A stretch of DNA of 64,000 bases, taken from contig JACOUC010000044.1 of the NCBI GenBank assembly GCA_016178055.1, positions 1 to 64,000 on the forward strand. The letters run 5' to 3'. Origin of the DNA: Chlamydiota bacterium (lineage in GTDB: Bacteria; Auribacterota; JACPWU01). The notes beneath the pieces were generated by a model. That model saw only the letters and a program-made list of their open reading frames with translations. It was not told where the DNA came from and ran no database searches. Both the position numbers and the translations under genes were made by a program. How positions within the stretch are numbered: position 1 is the stretch's first letter; every line of letters begins with the position of its first letter. Of this stretch, positions 7,850 to 18,573 are shown in pieces.

Positions 7850-9346
7850 TCAAGGCAGTTCCGTGGCACCCATCAGATAGCGATCACATTCGCGGGCAGC
7901 ACCACGACCCTCATTAATCGCCCAAACGATGAGGCTTTGTCCACGGCGGGCGTCTCCTGCGGCAAAAACACCTTTGACACGGGTGGTGTATTCCTCCCAC
8001 TCGGCCTTGACATTGGTGCGGGCATCTCTTTCGATGTTGAGTTGATTGAGTAGATTTTCTTCGGGGCCTAAAAATCCCATGGCGAGAAGAACCAACTCGG
8101 CTGGATAAACTTTTTCACTTCCTAGAATTTCCACCATGCCAAAGCGGCCATCGGCCCCCTTTTTCCATTCGACATTGACCGTGTGCAATTCTTTGACATT
8201 TCCTTCTGTGTTCCCTACAAACTTTTTGGTTAAAATAGAATAAACGCGCGGATCTTGTCCAAAAACAGCTTCAGCCTCCGCCTGCCCATAATCCAAGCGA
8301 TACACCTTCGGCCATTCCGGCCAGGGATTGTCAGTTGCACGATCCGAAGGCGGCTTGGGCAAAATTTCAAATTGAGTTAAACTTTTGCATCCATGTCGCA
8401 TGGCCGTTCCCACACAATCCGTCCCCGTGTCTCCTCCCCCAATCACCACGACATTCTTGCCTTTCGCGGAAATATAATTTCCATCTTTGTGATGGCTATC
8501 CAAAAGACTTTTGGTATTGAGGTGTAAAAATTCCATGGCAAAATGAACACCTTTTAAATTTCTTCCTTCAATAGGCAGATCTCTGGGTTTGGTTGCGCCT
8601 GTGCACAAAACGACGGCATCAAATTCTTTAAATAATTTTTCAGCGGGATAATTTTTTCCGACTTCTGCGTTCGTGACAAATTCCACGCCTTCTTGGCTCA
8701 GTAAATCCACGCGACGCTGGACTACAGATTTTTCAAGCTTGGGGCTGGGAATCCCATACATTAAAAGTCCGCCAATGCGATCCGCCCGTTCAAAAACGGT
8801 GACCCAATGACCCGCCTTGTTAAGTTGAGCAGCACAAGAGAGCCCTGCAGGACCTGATCCCACCACCGCTACTTTTTTTCCGGTACGGGTTTTGGGAGGT
8901 TCAGGTTTGACCCAACCTTCATCAAAACCCTTGTCAATGATTGAGCATTCAATATTTTTAATCGTGACCGGAGGTTCACTGATGCCCAACACACAGGAGC
9001 CTTCACAAGGAGCCGGACACACGCGACCCGTAAATTCAGGAAAGTTGTTGGTTTTATGAAGCCTCTCAAGCGCCTCTTCCCAAAGGCCGCGGAACACTAA
9101 ATCATTCCATTCCGGAATAAGATTATTGATCGGACATCCCGAGGCCATGCCACTGATCAGGGTTCCCGTATGACAAAAGGGAATCCCACAATCCATGCAG
9201 CGGGCTCCCTGCTCTCTAAGTTTGTCATCAGAAAGGTGCAGATGAAATTCATTCCAATCGTGAACACGCTCTTTCGGTAGCCGATCCGCTGGGAGTTCTC
9301 TTAGATATTCTATAAAGCCTGTTGGTTTACCCATAGAAAAATTCAA
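7850..9346 (-). CDS. gltD: Glutamate synthase, small (NAD(P)H-oxidising) subunit
   Basis: The protein has 498 residues, normal for GltD. It passes electrons from NAD(P)H via FAD and iron-sulfur centres to GltB. The N-terminal ferredoxin-like part has [26 protein letters not shown] and [13 protein letters not shown] (cluster cysteines). Then [18 protein letters not shown] binds FAD (about residue 160) and [17 protein letters not shown] binds NAD(P)H (about 300). The ending [26 protein letters not shown] is the usual C-terminal FAD motif. It is transcribed after gltB in the same direction, separated by a 119-base gap filled by a heptad hairpin. Confidence 0.95.
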   Translation of the reverse strand: MNFSMGKPTGFIEYLRELPADRLPKERVHDWNEFHLHLSDDKLREQGARCMDCGIPFCHTGTLISGMASGCPINNLIPEWNDLVFRGLWEEALERLHKTNNFPEFTGRVCPAPCEGSCVLGISEPPVTIKNIECSIIDKGFDEGWVKPEPPKTRTGKKVAVVGSGPAGLSCAAQLNKAGHWVTVFERADRIGGLLMYGIPSPKLEKSVVQRRVDLLSQEGVEFVTNAEVGKNYPAEKLFKEFDAVVLCTGATKPRDLPIEGRNLKGVHFAMEFLHLNTKSLLDSHHKDGNYISAKGKNVVVIGGGDTGTDCVGTAMRHGCKSLTQFEILPKPPSDRATDNPWPEWPKVYRLDYGQAEAEAVFGQDPRVYSILTKKFVGNTEGNVKELHTVNVEWKKGADGRFGMVEILGSEKVYPAELVLLAMGFLGPEENLLNQLNIERDARTNVKAEWEEYTTRVKGVFAAGDARRGQSLIVWAINEGRGAARECDRYLMGATELP

Positions 9347-9465
9347 AATCCAAAAATCAAAATGTAAAATGACAATCCAAAAATCAAAATTTTTAAACGC
9401 AACGACACGCGAAACATTTTGGATTTTGATATGTCATTTTGATTTTTGATATTTGATCTTTGGAT
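9347..9465. repeat. Heptad hairpin element between gltB and gltD
   Basis: The left arm (about 9342-9393) has units of the type aaaatca/caaaatc. The spacer is aaacgcaacgacacgcgaa. The right arm (about 9415-9464) has the complementary tttgatt/ttttgat units. The transcript can fold into a long hairpin within the operon, which could change gltD expression or mRNA stability. The same unit type occurs at 50390-50513. Confidence 0.7.
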
Positions 9466-12400
9466 TTAATTCCCTCCCACTCTTGCCAAATCTTTTTTGT
9501 TTTCTTCAAAAGCGGCCATCACCGCTTCATCGCCCGTCAAACCTGCTTCTTTGACCTTCTTCAACGTTTGAAGGACCCTTTTGTAATCCTTAGGCATGAC
9601 CTTCACAAATTTCGGAATCATTTCTTCCCATAAGGCAAGAATCTTCCAGGCATGATCACTCTGGGTGTACTCGGCATGACGACGAATCATTCGCTCCAGC
9701 TCTTCAATTTCATCCTTATCTTCAACTTTAGATAGTTCGACCATTTGAAGATTACATTTCTTTTTAAAACAGCCGTCTTGATCCAGACAGTAGGCAATAC
9801 CCCCCGACATCCCCGCCGCAAAATTACGGCCCGTGGGCCCTAGAACAATCACGCGTCCACCCGTCATGTATTCACAACCATGATCCCCCACAGACTCGAC
9901 CACCGCATGAACACCGCTGTTTCTCACGCAAAATCTTTCTCCAGCCATGCCTCGAATATAAGCCTCTCCACTGGTTGCACCATAAAAAGCAACATTTCCA
10001 ATGATGATATTTTCCTCGGGGACAAAAGAAGAATTTTTAGGTGGAAAAAGAATGATTTTCCCTCCCGAAAGACCTTTCCCTACATAATCATTCGCATCCC
10101 CTTCTAATGTAAGGGTCATCCCCTTCGGGATGAACGCTCCGAAACTCTGACCTGCAGAGCCCTTAAAATGAAGGCGAATAGTATCTTCAGGAAGACCTTT
10201 GACCCCATAACGACGCGTCACTTCACTCCCTAAAATGGTTCCCACCACACGATTCACATTTTGAATCGGAAGTGCAGCTTCGACTTTCTCACCTTTTTCC
10301 AATGCTTTTTTACAAAGTTTCAAAAGTTTTTGATGATCCAACGCCTGATCCAAACCATGATCTTGAGGAATCTGGCAATAACGCCCCACTTCTTTGGGCA
10401 CTTCAGGCCGATAAAGAATTTTTGAGAAATCAAGCCCCTTTGCCTTCCAATGATCTACAGCCTTTTTCGGTTCAAGCCGGTCTGTTCGACCCACCATTTC
10501 GTTGAGCGTTCTAAATCCAAGCTTCGCCATCCATTCCCGAACTTCTTGGGCAATGAATCGCATAAAATTCACGGCATGCGCCGGATCTCCCGTAAATTTT
10601 TTGCGCAATTCTGGATTTTGGGTCGCAACGCCCACAGGACAGGTGTCCAAATGACAAACGCGCATCATGATACAACCCAAGGCCACCAAGGGAGCCGTTG
10701 CAAAACCAAATTCCTCCGCACCGAGAAGTGCAGCGATGACCACATCACGACCTGTTTTCAATTGGCCATCTGTTTCTACCGCAATTCGGCTGCGCAAATT
10801 ATTAAGGACAAGTGTCTGATGCGTCTCAGCCAGTCCCAATTCCCAGGGGAGTCCCGCATGCTTGATACTGGTCTGGGGTGAAGCACCGGTCCCTCCATCA
10901 TAGCCGCTGATCAAAACCACATCGGCATGGGCCTTGGCCACTCCAGCCGCAATCGTTCCCACACCAACTTCAGACACCAGCTTCACGCTGATGCGGGCAT
11001 GGTGATTGGCATTTTTCAAATCGTGAATCAGCTCTGCCAAATCTTCAATAGAATAAATATCATGGTGCGGTGGCGGAGAAATAAGCCCTACACCCGGAGT
11101 CGAAAGCCTCACCTGAGCAATCCAGGGATAAACTTTTTGGCCGGGCAATTGTCCCCCCTCGCCTGGTTTGGCGCCCTGAGCCATCTTAATCTGAAGCTCC
11201 AACGCCTTCACCAAATAAAGGCTGGTCACCCCAAATCGCCCAGAGGCCACTTGCTTGATGGCACTGTTTCGAGAATCCCCATTTGGATCGAGTGTATAAC
11301 GGGCCGCATCCTCACCGCCCTCTCCCGTATTGCTTTTTCCGCCCAAGCGATTCATGGCAATGGCCAAAGACTCATGGGCTTCTTTACTGATGGAGCCATA
11401 AGACATGGCCCCTGATTTAAAGCGCTTGCAAATCGTCTCAACGGATTCCACCTCTTCAATCGGAATGGGCTTGGCATCTGATTTAAAATCTAAAAGTCCT
11501 CGCAACGTACAATAATTTTTTTCCTGTTGATTGACCAAGGCAGCATATTCCTTAAAAACTTCATAGTTCGCCGTCCGGCAAGCCTTTTGAAGTTTGTGAA
11601 TGGTCTGGGGATTAAAAAGATGATACTCCCCTTCTTTACGCCACTGATATTGACCCCCCGGATCAAGCGTTTTTCCATTCACCGAAAAGCGGGGATAGGC
11701 ATGCTGATGTCGTAATAACACTTCCTTGGCCATCTCATCCAAACCAATCCCTTCAATGCGAGAAGCCGTCCAAGTAAAATATTTATCGATCACTTTTTGA
11801 TGGAGGCCCACAGCTTCAAAAATCTGAGCGCCTCGATAACTTTGAATGGTAGAAATGCCCATTTTGGAAATGACCTTCACGACGCCCTTTGTGACGGCCT
11901 TGACATAATTTTTCACAGCCGTTTTGTGATCCATTCCGTTCAGCATTTTCTGACGAATCATGTCATCCAGAGTTTCGAAGGCCAAATAAGGATTGATCGC
12001 ACCGGCCCCATAGCCGATTAAAAGAGAGTAATGGTGTACCTCCCGAGGCTCTCCTGATTCCAAAATGAGTCCGACCCGTGTTCTGGTTCCCTCTCGAATC
12101 AAATGATGGTGAAGGCCTGCCACCGCCAAGAGCGCAGGAATTGGAGCCTTTGTCGCGTCCATGCCTCGATCGGTCAAAATTAAAATGTTCGTGCCTTCCC
12201 GAATCGCAAGACTCGCCTTTTGACAAAGATTCTCCAACACCCTCTCTAATTCGACCCCTCCCTTTGTCGGATCAAAGAGAATGGGCAAATCCACTGCCTT
12301 ACAACCCCTATGTCCATTGACATGACGAAGCGTGGCCAATTCATCATTGTCCAAAATCGGTGTCTTTAATTTAATCTGATGACAACTTTCTGGAGTTGGA

Positions 12401-14061
12401 TCCAAAAGGTTCCTTTCAGAACCAATGGGGGTGTCTGTCGCTGTCACAATTTCTTCTCGGATGCAATCAATCGGTGGATTTGTGACCTGGGCAAAGAGCT
12501 GTTTAAAATAATTATAAAGGAGTTGAGGACGATTCGATAGAACGGCCAAAGGCGTATCCGTTCCCATCGAACCCACGGGTTCCACCCCATTTTGGGCCAT
12601 GGGAGACATGATAATGTGCAAATCTTCAAAGGTGTAGCCAAACGCTTGCTGACGCTGAAGCACCGTCTTGTGATCCGGTTCATGCACATGAGGAGGTTGG
12701 GGTAAATCCTCCAACTTGACCAAATGTTCATTCAACCACAACCGGTAGGGGTGTTCCGTTGCAATATTATTTTTAATTTCTTCATCCGCGACAATTCTTC
12801 CTTCTTCCGTATCAATCAAAAACATGCGCCCAGGTTGAAGGCGTCCCTTCTGAAGCACATTTTCAGGAGCTACCTCAAGTACACCCACTTCAGACGCCAT
12901 AATGACACGATCGTCTTTCGTGACATAATAACGAGAAGGGCGAAGGCCATTGCGATCCAGAACCGCACCAATCTTCACTCCATCTGTAAAGGCAATCGAA
13001 GCGGGGCCATCCCAAGGTTCCATGAGAGAACTGTGATATTCGTAAAAAGATTTTTTCTCATCCGACATGCTCTCGTGATTCGACCAAGGCTCTGGGATCA
13101 TCATCATCATAGAATGAGGCAAAGACCGCCCGCCCAGAACCATAAATTCTAAGCAATTGTCAAACATCGCAGAATCACTTCCATCCTCGCAAATAATAGG
13201 AAAGAGTTTTTTTAAATCATCGCCGAAAAGATCGCTCTCGAGCATCGCCTCTCGGGCATGCATCCAATTCACATTGCCTCGAAGGGTGTTGATTTCGCCA
13301 TTGTGGGCCATGTAACGATAAGGATGAGCCCGTTCCCAACTGGGGAATGTGTTCGTGCTAAAGCGGGAATGAACCAAGGCCAGGGCACTCTCAACAGAAG
13401 GGTCCAAGAGATCTGGATAAAAGGGCTGGACTTGTTCGCACATGAGCATGCCCTTGTAAACGAGGGTCTTATAGGAAAGGCTGGTGATATAAAAGGAATC
13501 TCCACCTTTTACGTTTCCGTAGCGAATCGCATTTTCCGCTCTTTTACGAATCACATAAAGTTTTCTCTCAAAGGCCAAATCATCTTTCAGTTTTGGATTT
13601 CTGGCGATAAACATTTGACGGACCACGGGTTCTGAGACTTTTGCACTATTTCCAAGCGACGCATTTTGTGTGGGAACGGTTCTCCAACCTAAAAATTTCT
13701 GGCCCTCTTGAATGATGATTTCTTCAAAAATTTTCTCGCAATTTTTTCTCTTAGAGGTATCTTGGGGCAAATAAACCATTCCGACGCCATATTCAGAGGG
13801 ACCCGGCAAATCAATTTTTTCTTTTCGAGCAGATTGTTTTAAAAAGGTATGCGGAATTTGAAATAGAATGCCTGCCCCATCCCCTGTATTGGCTTCACAA
13901 CCACAGGCCCCTCGATGGCGTAAATTCAAAAGCACGGTCAGGGCCTCGCGAACAATATCGTGGGACTTTCGCCCCTTGATGTTCACGACAAAACCCACCC
14001 CACAAGCATCGTGCTCGTAGCGCGGATCATAAAGCCCTTGTTTTTGTGGTAACCCGTTCAT
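9466..14061 (-). CDS. gltB: Glutamate synthase, large subunit
   Basis: About 1,530 residues, the expected length. It converts glutamine and 2-oxoglutarate to two glutamates. Domain order: an N-terminal Ntn glutaminase ([12 protein letters not shown], whose Cys becomes the mature N-terminus; [17 protein letters not shown]), a central domain, and an FMN/TIM barrel ([29 protein letters not shown]). The 3Fe-4S ligands are [19 protein letters not shown], and the C-terminal beta-helix follows ([23 protein letters not shown]). I start at ATG 14061; an in-frame GTG 24 bases upstream lies within a repeat. No clear ribosome-binding site precedes either start. Confidence 0.95.
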   Translation of the reverse strand: MNGLPQKQGLYDPRYEHDACGVGFVVNIKGRKSHDIVREALTVLLNLRHRGACGCEANTGDGAGILFQIPHTFLKQSARKEKIDLPGPSEYGVGMVYLPQDTSKRKNCEKIFEEIIIQEGQKFLGWRTVPTQNASLGNSAKVSEPVVRQMFIARNPKLKDDLAFERKLYVIRKRAENAIRYGNVKGGDSFYITSLSYKTLVYKGMLMCEQVQPFYPDLLDPSVESALALVHSRFSTNTFPSWERAHPYRYMAHNGEINTLRGNVNWMHAREAMLESDLFGDDLKKLFPIICEDGSDSAMFDNCLEFMVLGGRSLPHSMMMMIPEPWSNHESMSDEKKSFYEYHSSLMEPWDGPASIAFTDGVKIGAVLDRNGLRPSRYYVTKDDRVIMASEVGVLEVAPENVLQKGRLQPGRMFLIDTEEGRIVADEEIKNNIATEHPYRLWLNEHLVKLEDLPQPPHVHEPDHKTVLQRQQAFGYTFEDLHIIMSPMAQNGVEPVGSMGTDTPLAVLSNRPQLLYNYFKQLFAQVTNPPIDCIREEIVTATDTPIGSERNLLDPTPESCHQIKLKTPILDNDELATLRHVNGHRGCKAVDLPILFDPTKGGVELERVLENLCQKASLAIREGTNILILTDRGMDATKAPIPALLAVAGLHHHLIREGTRTRVGLILESGEPREVHHYSLLIGYGAGAINPYLAFETLDDMIRQKMLNGMDHKTAVKNYVKAVTKGVVKVISKMGISTIQSYRGAQIFEAVGLHQKVIDKYFTWTASRIEGIGLDEMAKEVLLRHQHAYPRFSVNGKTLDPGGQYQWRKEGEYHLFNPQTIHKLQKACRTANYEVFKEYAALVNQQEKNYCTLRGLLDFKSDAKPIPIEEVESVETICKRFKSGAMSYGSISKEAHESLAIAMNRLGGKSNTGEGGEDAARYTLDPNGDSRNSAIKQVASGRFGVTSLYLVKALELQIKMAQGAKPGEGGQLPGQKVYPWIAQVRLSTPGVGLISPPPHHDIYSIEDLAELIHDLKNANHHARISVKLVSEVGVGTIAAGVAKAHADVVLISGYDGGTGASPQTSIKHAGLPWELGLAETHQTLVLNNLRSRIAVETDGQLKTGRDVVIAALLGAEEFGFATAPLVALGCIMMRVCHLDTCPVGVATQNPELRKKFTGDPAHAVNFMRFIAQEVREWMAKLGFRTLNEMVGRTDRLEPKKAVDHWKAKGLDFSKILYRPEVPKEVGRYCQIPQDHGLDQALDHQKLLKLCKKALEKGEKVEAALPIQNVNRVVGTILGSEVTRRYGVKGLPEDTIRLHFKGSAGQSFGAFIPKGMTLTLEGDANDYVGKGLSGGKIILFPPKNSSFVPEENIIIGNVAFYGATSGEAYIRGMAGERFCVRNSGVHAVVESVGDHGCEYMTGGRVIVLGPTGRNFAAGMSGGIAYCLDQDGCFKKKCNLQMVELSKVEDKDEIEELERMIRRHAEYTQSDHAWKILALWEEMIPKFVKVMPKDYKRVLQTLKKVKEAGLTGDEAVMAAFEENKKDLARVGGN

Positions 14062-14104
14062 AGTTATATTTAAGTGCTTAAGCACTTAGACACCTAAGCA
14101 CTAT
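14058..14104. repeat. Short heptad-type palindromic array just upstream of gltB
   Basis: Units related to taagcac (taagtgc, taagcac, ttagaca, cctaagc) at 7-base steps contain the palindrome agtgcttaagcact. It could be a regulator site for gltBD or another member of the heptad repeat family; the 7-base step favours the repeat. The rest of the gap to 14295 holds nothing I can name. Confidence 0.45.
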
Positions 14105-14295
14105 TTTTAAAAAATTCTTACTATCTCACCATGAGTTTCAAATTCTGTCAATCTGAGAGATTTGCAAACTCGTAGAGACACAAAGACGTGGAAGCTATTA
14201 CAGCAAGAATTGTTCCAGAATTTATTTTGAGATTGAGAAATTGAAAGCAAGTGATTGAGAAGGACACATTCTCATCAGAATGAACAAAAAGTAGC

Positions 14296-15036
14296 TTACA
14301 ACTGATTTATTAAAACAGTTGGCTTGTATGAGATAACCGGATCACAACCTTCGTTAAGAGAAATAAATTTGTGCTCGTAGGCATTTAAAAAGGTTGTTTT
14401 TCCTAAGAGACTCACTTGATTCTGGGTCAAACTATGAGTCGATGTATGACCATGAATCCATAAATGGGGAGAAAAACTTTTAAACAAATGATGAAAACAA
14501 TCAAAACCTCGATGACATAAATCTTCACCATCATGAATCCCCCGTGGAGGTGCATGAGAAATGACAAGAACTTTCTTAGACAATCCTCGCACAAAATCGA
14601 TTATCTGCCTCCACCTTAAACAATGTTCAATATGGCGGACCACCTTTGACATCGCTTCTTCCGTATATTGAGGGCCTTCCCCGTTATACCATAGGGATCC
14701 CTCCAATCCGACAATCACCCAGTCAGAAAAAATAAACAGACGACCATGGAGATTCTCCAACCCTTCAAATGTTCCAAGAAATTCTTTATAAACCGGTTCC
14801 TGAAACAAGGATTTATGGGCAATGAACGGCCCTACGTTCTTTTCCTCTACCGGATCATGATTGCCTCTCACATAAATTAAATGTTTTCCCAAAGAGCCCT
14901 CAACGAATTCTAAATAAGAACTGGAAAGGTCCCCACAGGAAATAACGAGATCAACCTCTTTCAAAGAAGGCTCCCCCTCTTCTATCCAATGAAGAAGGGT
15001 TGTACTTTCTTTATCTGAAACAGCTAAGAGTTTCAT
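14296..15036 (-). CDS. Calcineurin-like metallophosphoesterase
   Basis: The protein has 246 residues. The motifs of the family are present: MKLLAVSDKES (D in place of the usual DxH start), DLVISCGDLSS, YVRGNHDP, KVLVISHAPPRG and HLWIHGHTSTHS. The first motif is unusual: the normal DxHG is 'DKES', so one metal ligand seems changed. The substrate cannot be told. It follows the ParB-like gene by 11 bases and is probably the last gene of a three-gene operon with the histidine kinase. Confidence 0.85.
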   Translation of the reverse strand: MKLLAVSDKESTTLLHWIEEGEPSLKEVDLVISCGDLSSSYLEFVEGSLGKHLIYVRGNHDPVEEKNVGPFIAHKSLFQEPVYKEFLGTFEGLENLHGRLFIFSDWVIVGLEGSLWYNGEGPQYTEEAMSKVVRHIEHCLRWRQIIDFVRGLSKKVLVISHAPPRGIHDGEDLCHRGFDCFHHLFKSFSPHLWIHGHTSTHSLTQNQVSLLGKTTFLNAYEHKFISLNEGCDPVISYKPTVLINQL

Positions 15037-15047
15037 AAAAAGGGCGT

Positions 15048-15917
15048 TCAGCGTACAGCGATTTCCTTTTTCCTTCTCAAAACTCCCAAGAGATCCTTCA
15101 CACGACCTGGTAAAATTTCCAAGAAACCCGGCGGACTATATTTTTCCAAAAAATCCTTCTTCGTAAAATCAAATCCCACGTCGTGTCCAGCCTTCTGACT
15201 AAGGTAATACTTGTGTAAATTCATCCAGACATAAAGATCGGTATATGTTCTTTTGGGAAAATGTTCCAAAATTTTTTCTTCAAAAATCGTCTGAACCGCA
15301 GGGAAAAATCTTTTTTCATACCAACTGTAACTGGCATAAATCACATCTTTAGAGGTCAAGGCACCACTTTCATAATTCTTTTTAAAATCCAAAATCTCCT
15401 CATAAAGCTTTGCATAACTTGTTAATTCAGAAACTTTCAATGGGTAAATCAAAATACGATTTTTTAAAAATGTCTTTTTTTGAAAAGCTTCTTCCTCTAA
15501 GGCAATGAGAAATTGACGCGCTTCCTCTGTTGAAACTTTATAGCGTTTTCGTGGATCTAACTTAAAATCAAAGCGAATTTCAATGACCTCCGCATCAATA
15601 AATTCTTTTTTTTCTTCAAACTTTGCAACACTCACCCGATGATGTCCATCAATCACAAAATATTTATCATTCACTTGATAAACTTGAACGGGGGGAAGCT
15701 CAAGGCCCGAGCGAACGGCCATGAGCACACTTAAATATTTTGCATCCATGCGCTTCTTATTGGGTAAAAACTCGTTGTTAAAATCCCGATACCGCCCCAA
15801 ACTTCCCACAATTTTTCGAATAGGAATGGGCATCATTCCCCTTCGAATTTCTGAAACGCGATCGAGATTCGACTGAACCGTTTGAAAATCGACGAGTTGA
15901 CCTTCTTCAGTCTTCAT
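15048..15917 (-). CDS. ParB/sulfiredoxin-fold domain protein
   Basis: The protein has 289 residues. Residues about 30-110 carry a ParB-like fold: PIRKIVGSLGRYRDFNNEF, LELPPVQVYQVNDKYFVIDGHHRVSVAKF and FIDAEVIEIRF. The 'V(I)DGHHR-x-AK' motif is the nucleotide-binding box of ParB/Srx proteins. There is no ParB helix-turn-helix; the C-terminal half is helical and of unknown role (HKYYLSQKAGHDVGFDFTKKDFLEKYSPPGFLEILPGRVK). It starts 6 bases after the histidine kinase stop. Not a chromosome-partition ParB on this evidence. Confidence 0.8.
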   Translation of the reverse strand: MKTEEGQLVDFQTVQSNLDRVSEIRRGMMPIPIRKIVGSLGRYRDFNNEFLPNKKRMDAKYLSVLMAVRSGLELPPVQVYQVNDKYFVIDGHHRVSVAKFEEKKEFIDAEVIEIRFDFKLDPRKRYKVSTEEARQFLIALEEEAFQKKTFLKNRILIYPLKVSELTSYAKLYEEILDFKKNYESGALTSKDVIYASYSWYEKRFFPAVQTIFEEKILEHFPKRTYTDLYVWMNLHKYYLSQKAGHDVGFDFTKKDFLEKYSPPGFLEILPGRVKDLLGVLRRKKEIAVR

Positions 15918-15922
15918 ATCTT

Positions 15923-17830
15923 CTATCTCTGCTCTTGGATGTTATCAAATTGTTCTAAAATAGATTTATCATTCATTTTATCATAAGAAAAGCCTTGAAG
16001 ATGATAGCGCATCATTGATTCCCATTCTCCCCATCCTTTTTCACGCATGCCCTTTTGAATTTTCTCTAACAGACTAAACATTTGATCATGACGGGCCTCC
16101 AAAACACCCATTAAAAATTGATCCGTCCCGATGCGAGCGACCGTATCTTTCGCATGATTCATTGAAGATTTTAAAAGCTCTTGAAATCCATCTAGAAAAA
16201 TCATTCGCTCTTGAAAATCCTTCTTCATTTCCGAAGACCTTCTAAAATCTAAAAACATAAACATCACATTTTCTTTAAGTTGCTTAGAACGATCTAGCCA
16301 TTGATTCAAAGCCAAAATAGGCTGAACAGCTTCTTGAAAAACAGGAAGGCCAACCTTAAACGTTGTCCCCTTTCCAATCTCGCTTTCAACCCACACCGCT
16401 CCTTGATGGGCAAGCACCAACTCTTTTACAATCGCCAATCCCAATCCTGTCCCCCGAGGACGTGCCTCTTGATGATCCAACTGAAAAAATTTCTCGAAAA
16501 TTTTAGGGATGTCTGCTCGAGCGATCCCTTGCCCTGAATCTTTAACCCCCAAGACAACAAACTGCTTCCAAAACATCAATTGGACAATGTCAAAATTTTT
16601 AATCATTTCTTCTCCTCTCCATTGACGAAGTTGATTCAACACCCACTCACGATCCGTAAGACTTGCTTCAATTTCAATTGAACCCTGAAGAGGGGTAAAT
16701 TTAAAGGCATTGCTTAAAAAATTATCTAAAATCTGACGGAGACGTCCCGGATCCGCATAAACTTCTAAGGAATCTTCCGATGAAAAAGTAAGCTTAATTT
16801 TCTTTTCCTCAGCCATTCTCTTGTACTGTTCCCATAAAAGAGAAAAAATAGGTTCGATTTTCACCTTCTCTTTTTTCATCTTCATCTTTTTAGACTCTAA
16901 TTTTGAAAAATCCAAAATGTCTTGGATCAAATGAGAAAGCCTTTCCGTATTGTGACTCGTAATGTTCAAAAATTTTTGTTGTTCAGCCGAAAAGGTAGAA
17001 GCAGCATCTTCTAAAAGAAGGGCAATGCTCTCCTTAATCACAGTTAAAGGGGTTTTTAACTCATGACTCACCATTGAAACAAAATCACTCTTCATCCGAT
17101 CAATTTTCTTGAGCTCTCGATTGGTCTGTTCAAGATCCTCTGTAATATGTAAAAGTTGGGTTTGCTGAGTCATGAGCTCCTGATTAATATCAGAAAGCCT
17201 TCGGCTAAATTCTTCAACTTCTCCCTGCCGTTCTTGAAGCAATTGATAATTGCGATCTCGCTCTTTAAGCGCTATCTCCCTATCTCCCAAGGCCAAATCT
17301 TTTAATTTTCTCTCTTGAACCACGGTACGCATGAGGAAATATCCTAAAGTTGTTAAAGAGGTCAAACTAAAAATATTCAGAATCATGATCGACAGTTGAC
17401 TCAAGTCTTCATGCAGATAATCATGACCCATTTCTAAAAGACATAAAGCAACCGTTAAGGATAAAATCCAAAAACTTAAAGTTGTCTGGAGTAGACCTAA
17501 GGAAATCATAATGGGCAAATAGGACAACAACCAAAACGGGCTATGGGACCCTCCCGTTAAGTGAATTAATAACGCTGAGAAAATGAAGAAGTTAAAAGAT
17601 TCGATCATCCTCATCTTTTCAACAGAAAACCAACGAGGAAACACATGATGAAGAAGCACACTGGACACAAGAAAGGCCAAAAGAAAAGTGGTAAGAAAAA
17701 ACGAGGTTTCAACCTTCACTAACCCACTTTGAACCAAACCCATCAGGGTCGCAACCAAGGTCCAAGAAGCAACTTCAGTCACCTGAAATTGACTTTGAAG
17801 GCGCCCATCTCGGATCTTTTTTTTCACCAT
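15923..17830 (-). CDS. Membrane sensor histidine kinase with a degenerate GGDEF-like C-terminus
   Basis: About 635 residues. I choose ATG 17830 because AAAAGGGG stands just before it; a TTG at 17881 is also open. Five or six membrane helices occupy about residues 20-170. A coiled coil follows (ERKLKDLALGDREIALKERDRN onwards). HisKA is DFVSMVSHELKTPLTVIKE with the phospho-His. HATPase boxes are FLSNAFKFTP, KDSGQGIARADIP and RPRGTGLGLAIVKEL. The last 130 residues have NVMFMFLDFRR and DTVARIGTDQFLMGVLEA, a spacing like GGDEF ('D-vaRiGgDEF') but with GGDEF changed to GTDQF, so probably without cyclase activity. There is no adjacent response regulator; a ParB-like protein follows. Confidence 0.88.
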   Translation of the reverse strand: MVKKKIRDGRLQSQFQVTEVASWTLVATLMGLVQSGLVKVETSFFLTTFLLAFLVSSVLLHHVFPRWFSVEKMRMIESFNFFIFSALLIHLTGGSHSPFWLLSYLPIMISLGLLQTTLSFWILSLTVALCLLEMGHDYLHEDLSQLSIMILNIFSLTSLTTLGYFLMRTVVQERKLKDLALGDREIALKERDRNYQLLQERQGEVEEFSRRLSDINQELMTQQTQLLHITEDLEQTNRELKKIDRMKSDFVSMVSHELKTPLTVIKESIALLLEDAASTFSAEQQKFLNITSHNTERLSHLIQDILDFSKLESKKMKMKKEKVKIEPIFSLLWEQYKRMAEEKKIKLTFSSEDSLEVYADPGRLRQILDNFLSNAFKFTPLQGSIEIEASLTDREWVLNQLRQWRGEEMIKNFDIVQLMFWKQFVVLGVKDSGQGIARADIPKIFEKFFQLDHQEARPRGTGLGLAIVKELVLAHQGAVWVESEIGKGTTFKVGLPVFQEAVQPILALNQWLDRSKQLKENVMFMFLDFRRSSEMKKDFQERMIFLDGFQELLKSSMNHAKDTVARIGTDQFLMGVLEARHDQMFSLLEKIQKGMREKGWGEWESMMRYHLQGFSYDKMNDKSILEQFDNIQEQR

Positions 17831-17965
17831 TTGCAACCCCTTTTCTTGTTTCATTTTACCCTTTTTATAGCCTTGGAGCAAGAGGAGGGGTTGAATGAGG
17901 TATTAATTCTCCAATCTCTGTCCTTGGGTTTATCATTAAGTATGATGTCCCCGGAATACAGAAGG

Positions 17966-18385
17966 CTATTTTAATAGATTCAGGAATTTTCGTGGAGAGA
18001 GAATAGGTATGAAATGATACTGCTCAAGAGCCCGTAAATCCTTATCTCCGGACACAACGTAGTCAGCTTGAGAAACCTCAGCAGCTTCTAAATAAATCAC
18101 ATCATTGATATCTCTAACAGGAAATTGATGGCCGCCCCGAAGGATTACACTAAGCGATAAAGTCTCAAGATTGTTTACAAATTCATCAATTTCAATAAAA
18201 GAGAGCTGATGAATCTTGACCCATTTGGGATATTTTAAGACCCTACGAATCTCGAAGAGAATTTCCTTTGAAACCACCATGACAAATCGATCAAATTGGA
18301 GGTGATCCAATATTTTGGCAGGTGTACCCTTTTTATTGATCAATGCACTTACAACAACATTTGCATCTATAACAGCCTTGATCAT
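17966..18385 (-). CDS. PIN-domain toxin, COG1569 type
   Basis: The protein has 139 residues. MIKAVIDANVVVSALINKKGTPAKILDHL is the N-terminal PIN strand with the first catalytic Asp. Later residues are EILFEIRRVLKYPKW and QFPVRDINDVIYLEAAEVSQADYVVSGDKDLRAL, the conserved D-D-YLA-A and GD-DL motifs. It is probably a metal-dependent ribonuclease toxin. Its ATG overlaps the TGA of the upstream small ORF (ATGA), the usual antitoxin-toxin arrangement, but that upstream ORF is truncated. Confidence 0.85.
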   Translation of the reverse strand: MIKAVIDANVVVSALINKKGTPAKILDHLQFDRFVMVVSKEILFEIRRVLKYPKWVKIHQLSFIEIDEFVNNLETLSLSVILRGGHQFPVRDINDVIYLEAAEVSQADYVVSGDKDLRALEQYHFIPILSPRKFLNLLK

Positions 18386-18506
18386 CTGGAAAACCGCGAC
18401 CGGTTCTTCTGACCTTTGACCTGAGAAGCTTCTAGAATCAACTTTTCAAGCTCTTTGGATGAAACTAGCGAACGGCTCCGTCGAGCGACAGGCCGCCGGG
18501 GGGCTC
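18382..18506 (-). pseudogene. Truncated antitoxin upstream of the PIN toxin
   Basis: The frame ending at TGA over the PIN start reads RPVARRSRSLVSSKELEKLILEASQVKGQKNRSRFSR, with a basic C-terminal tail like antitoxins of COG1569 toxins. Going upstream the frame hits TGA at about 18510 and there is no ATG. The 5' part is replaced by a GC-rich block (18465-18550) unlike the surrounding DNA. The antitoxin is probably broken by this element, or it uses a non-standard start such as TTG. Confidence 0.5.
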
Positions 18507-18552
18507 ACCCGAGCGCCCCGTCAGAAACCAGCCTCAGTTCCCGGGACTAAAC
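18465..18552. repeat. GC-rich inserted element
   Basis: A block of strongly GC-rich sequence (gccgccggggggctcacccg, gagcgccccgtc) stands in an AT-leaning region, between the start of the antitoxin remnant and the stop of giant gene 2. It contains complementary stretches such as cggctccgtcgagcg. It looks like a small mobile or structured element. I see no second copy in this window. Confidence 0.45.
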
Positions 18553-18573
18553 TGCTACGTTTCTTTTGATTTT

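Noticed and set aside
10450-13635. Several plus-strand ORFs of 75-160 codons opposite gltB
   Set aside because: gltB is fully conserved; these are composition shadows with no start signals.
15048-15917. ParB-like gene as sign of a replication origin or plasmid
   Set aside because: It has no partition helix-turn-helix, no parA neighbour, and lies in an operon with a kinase.
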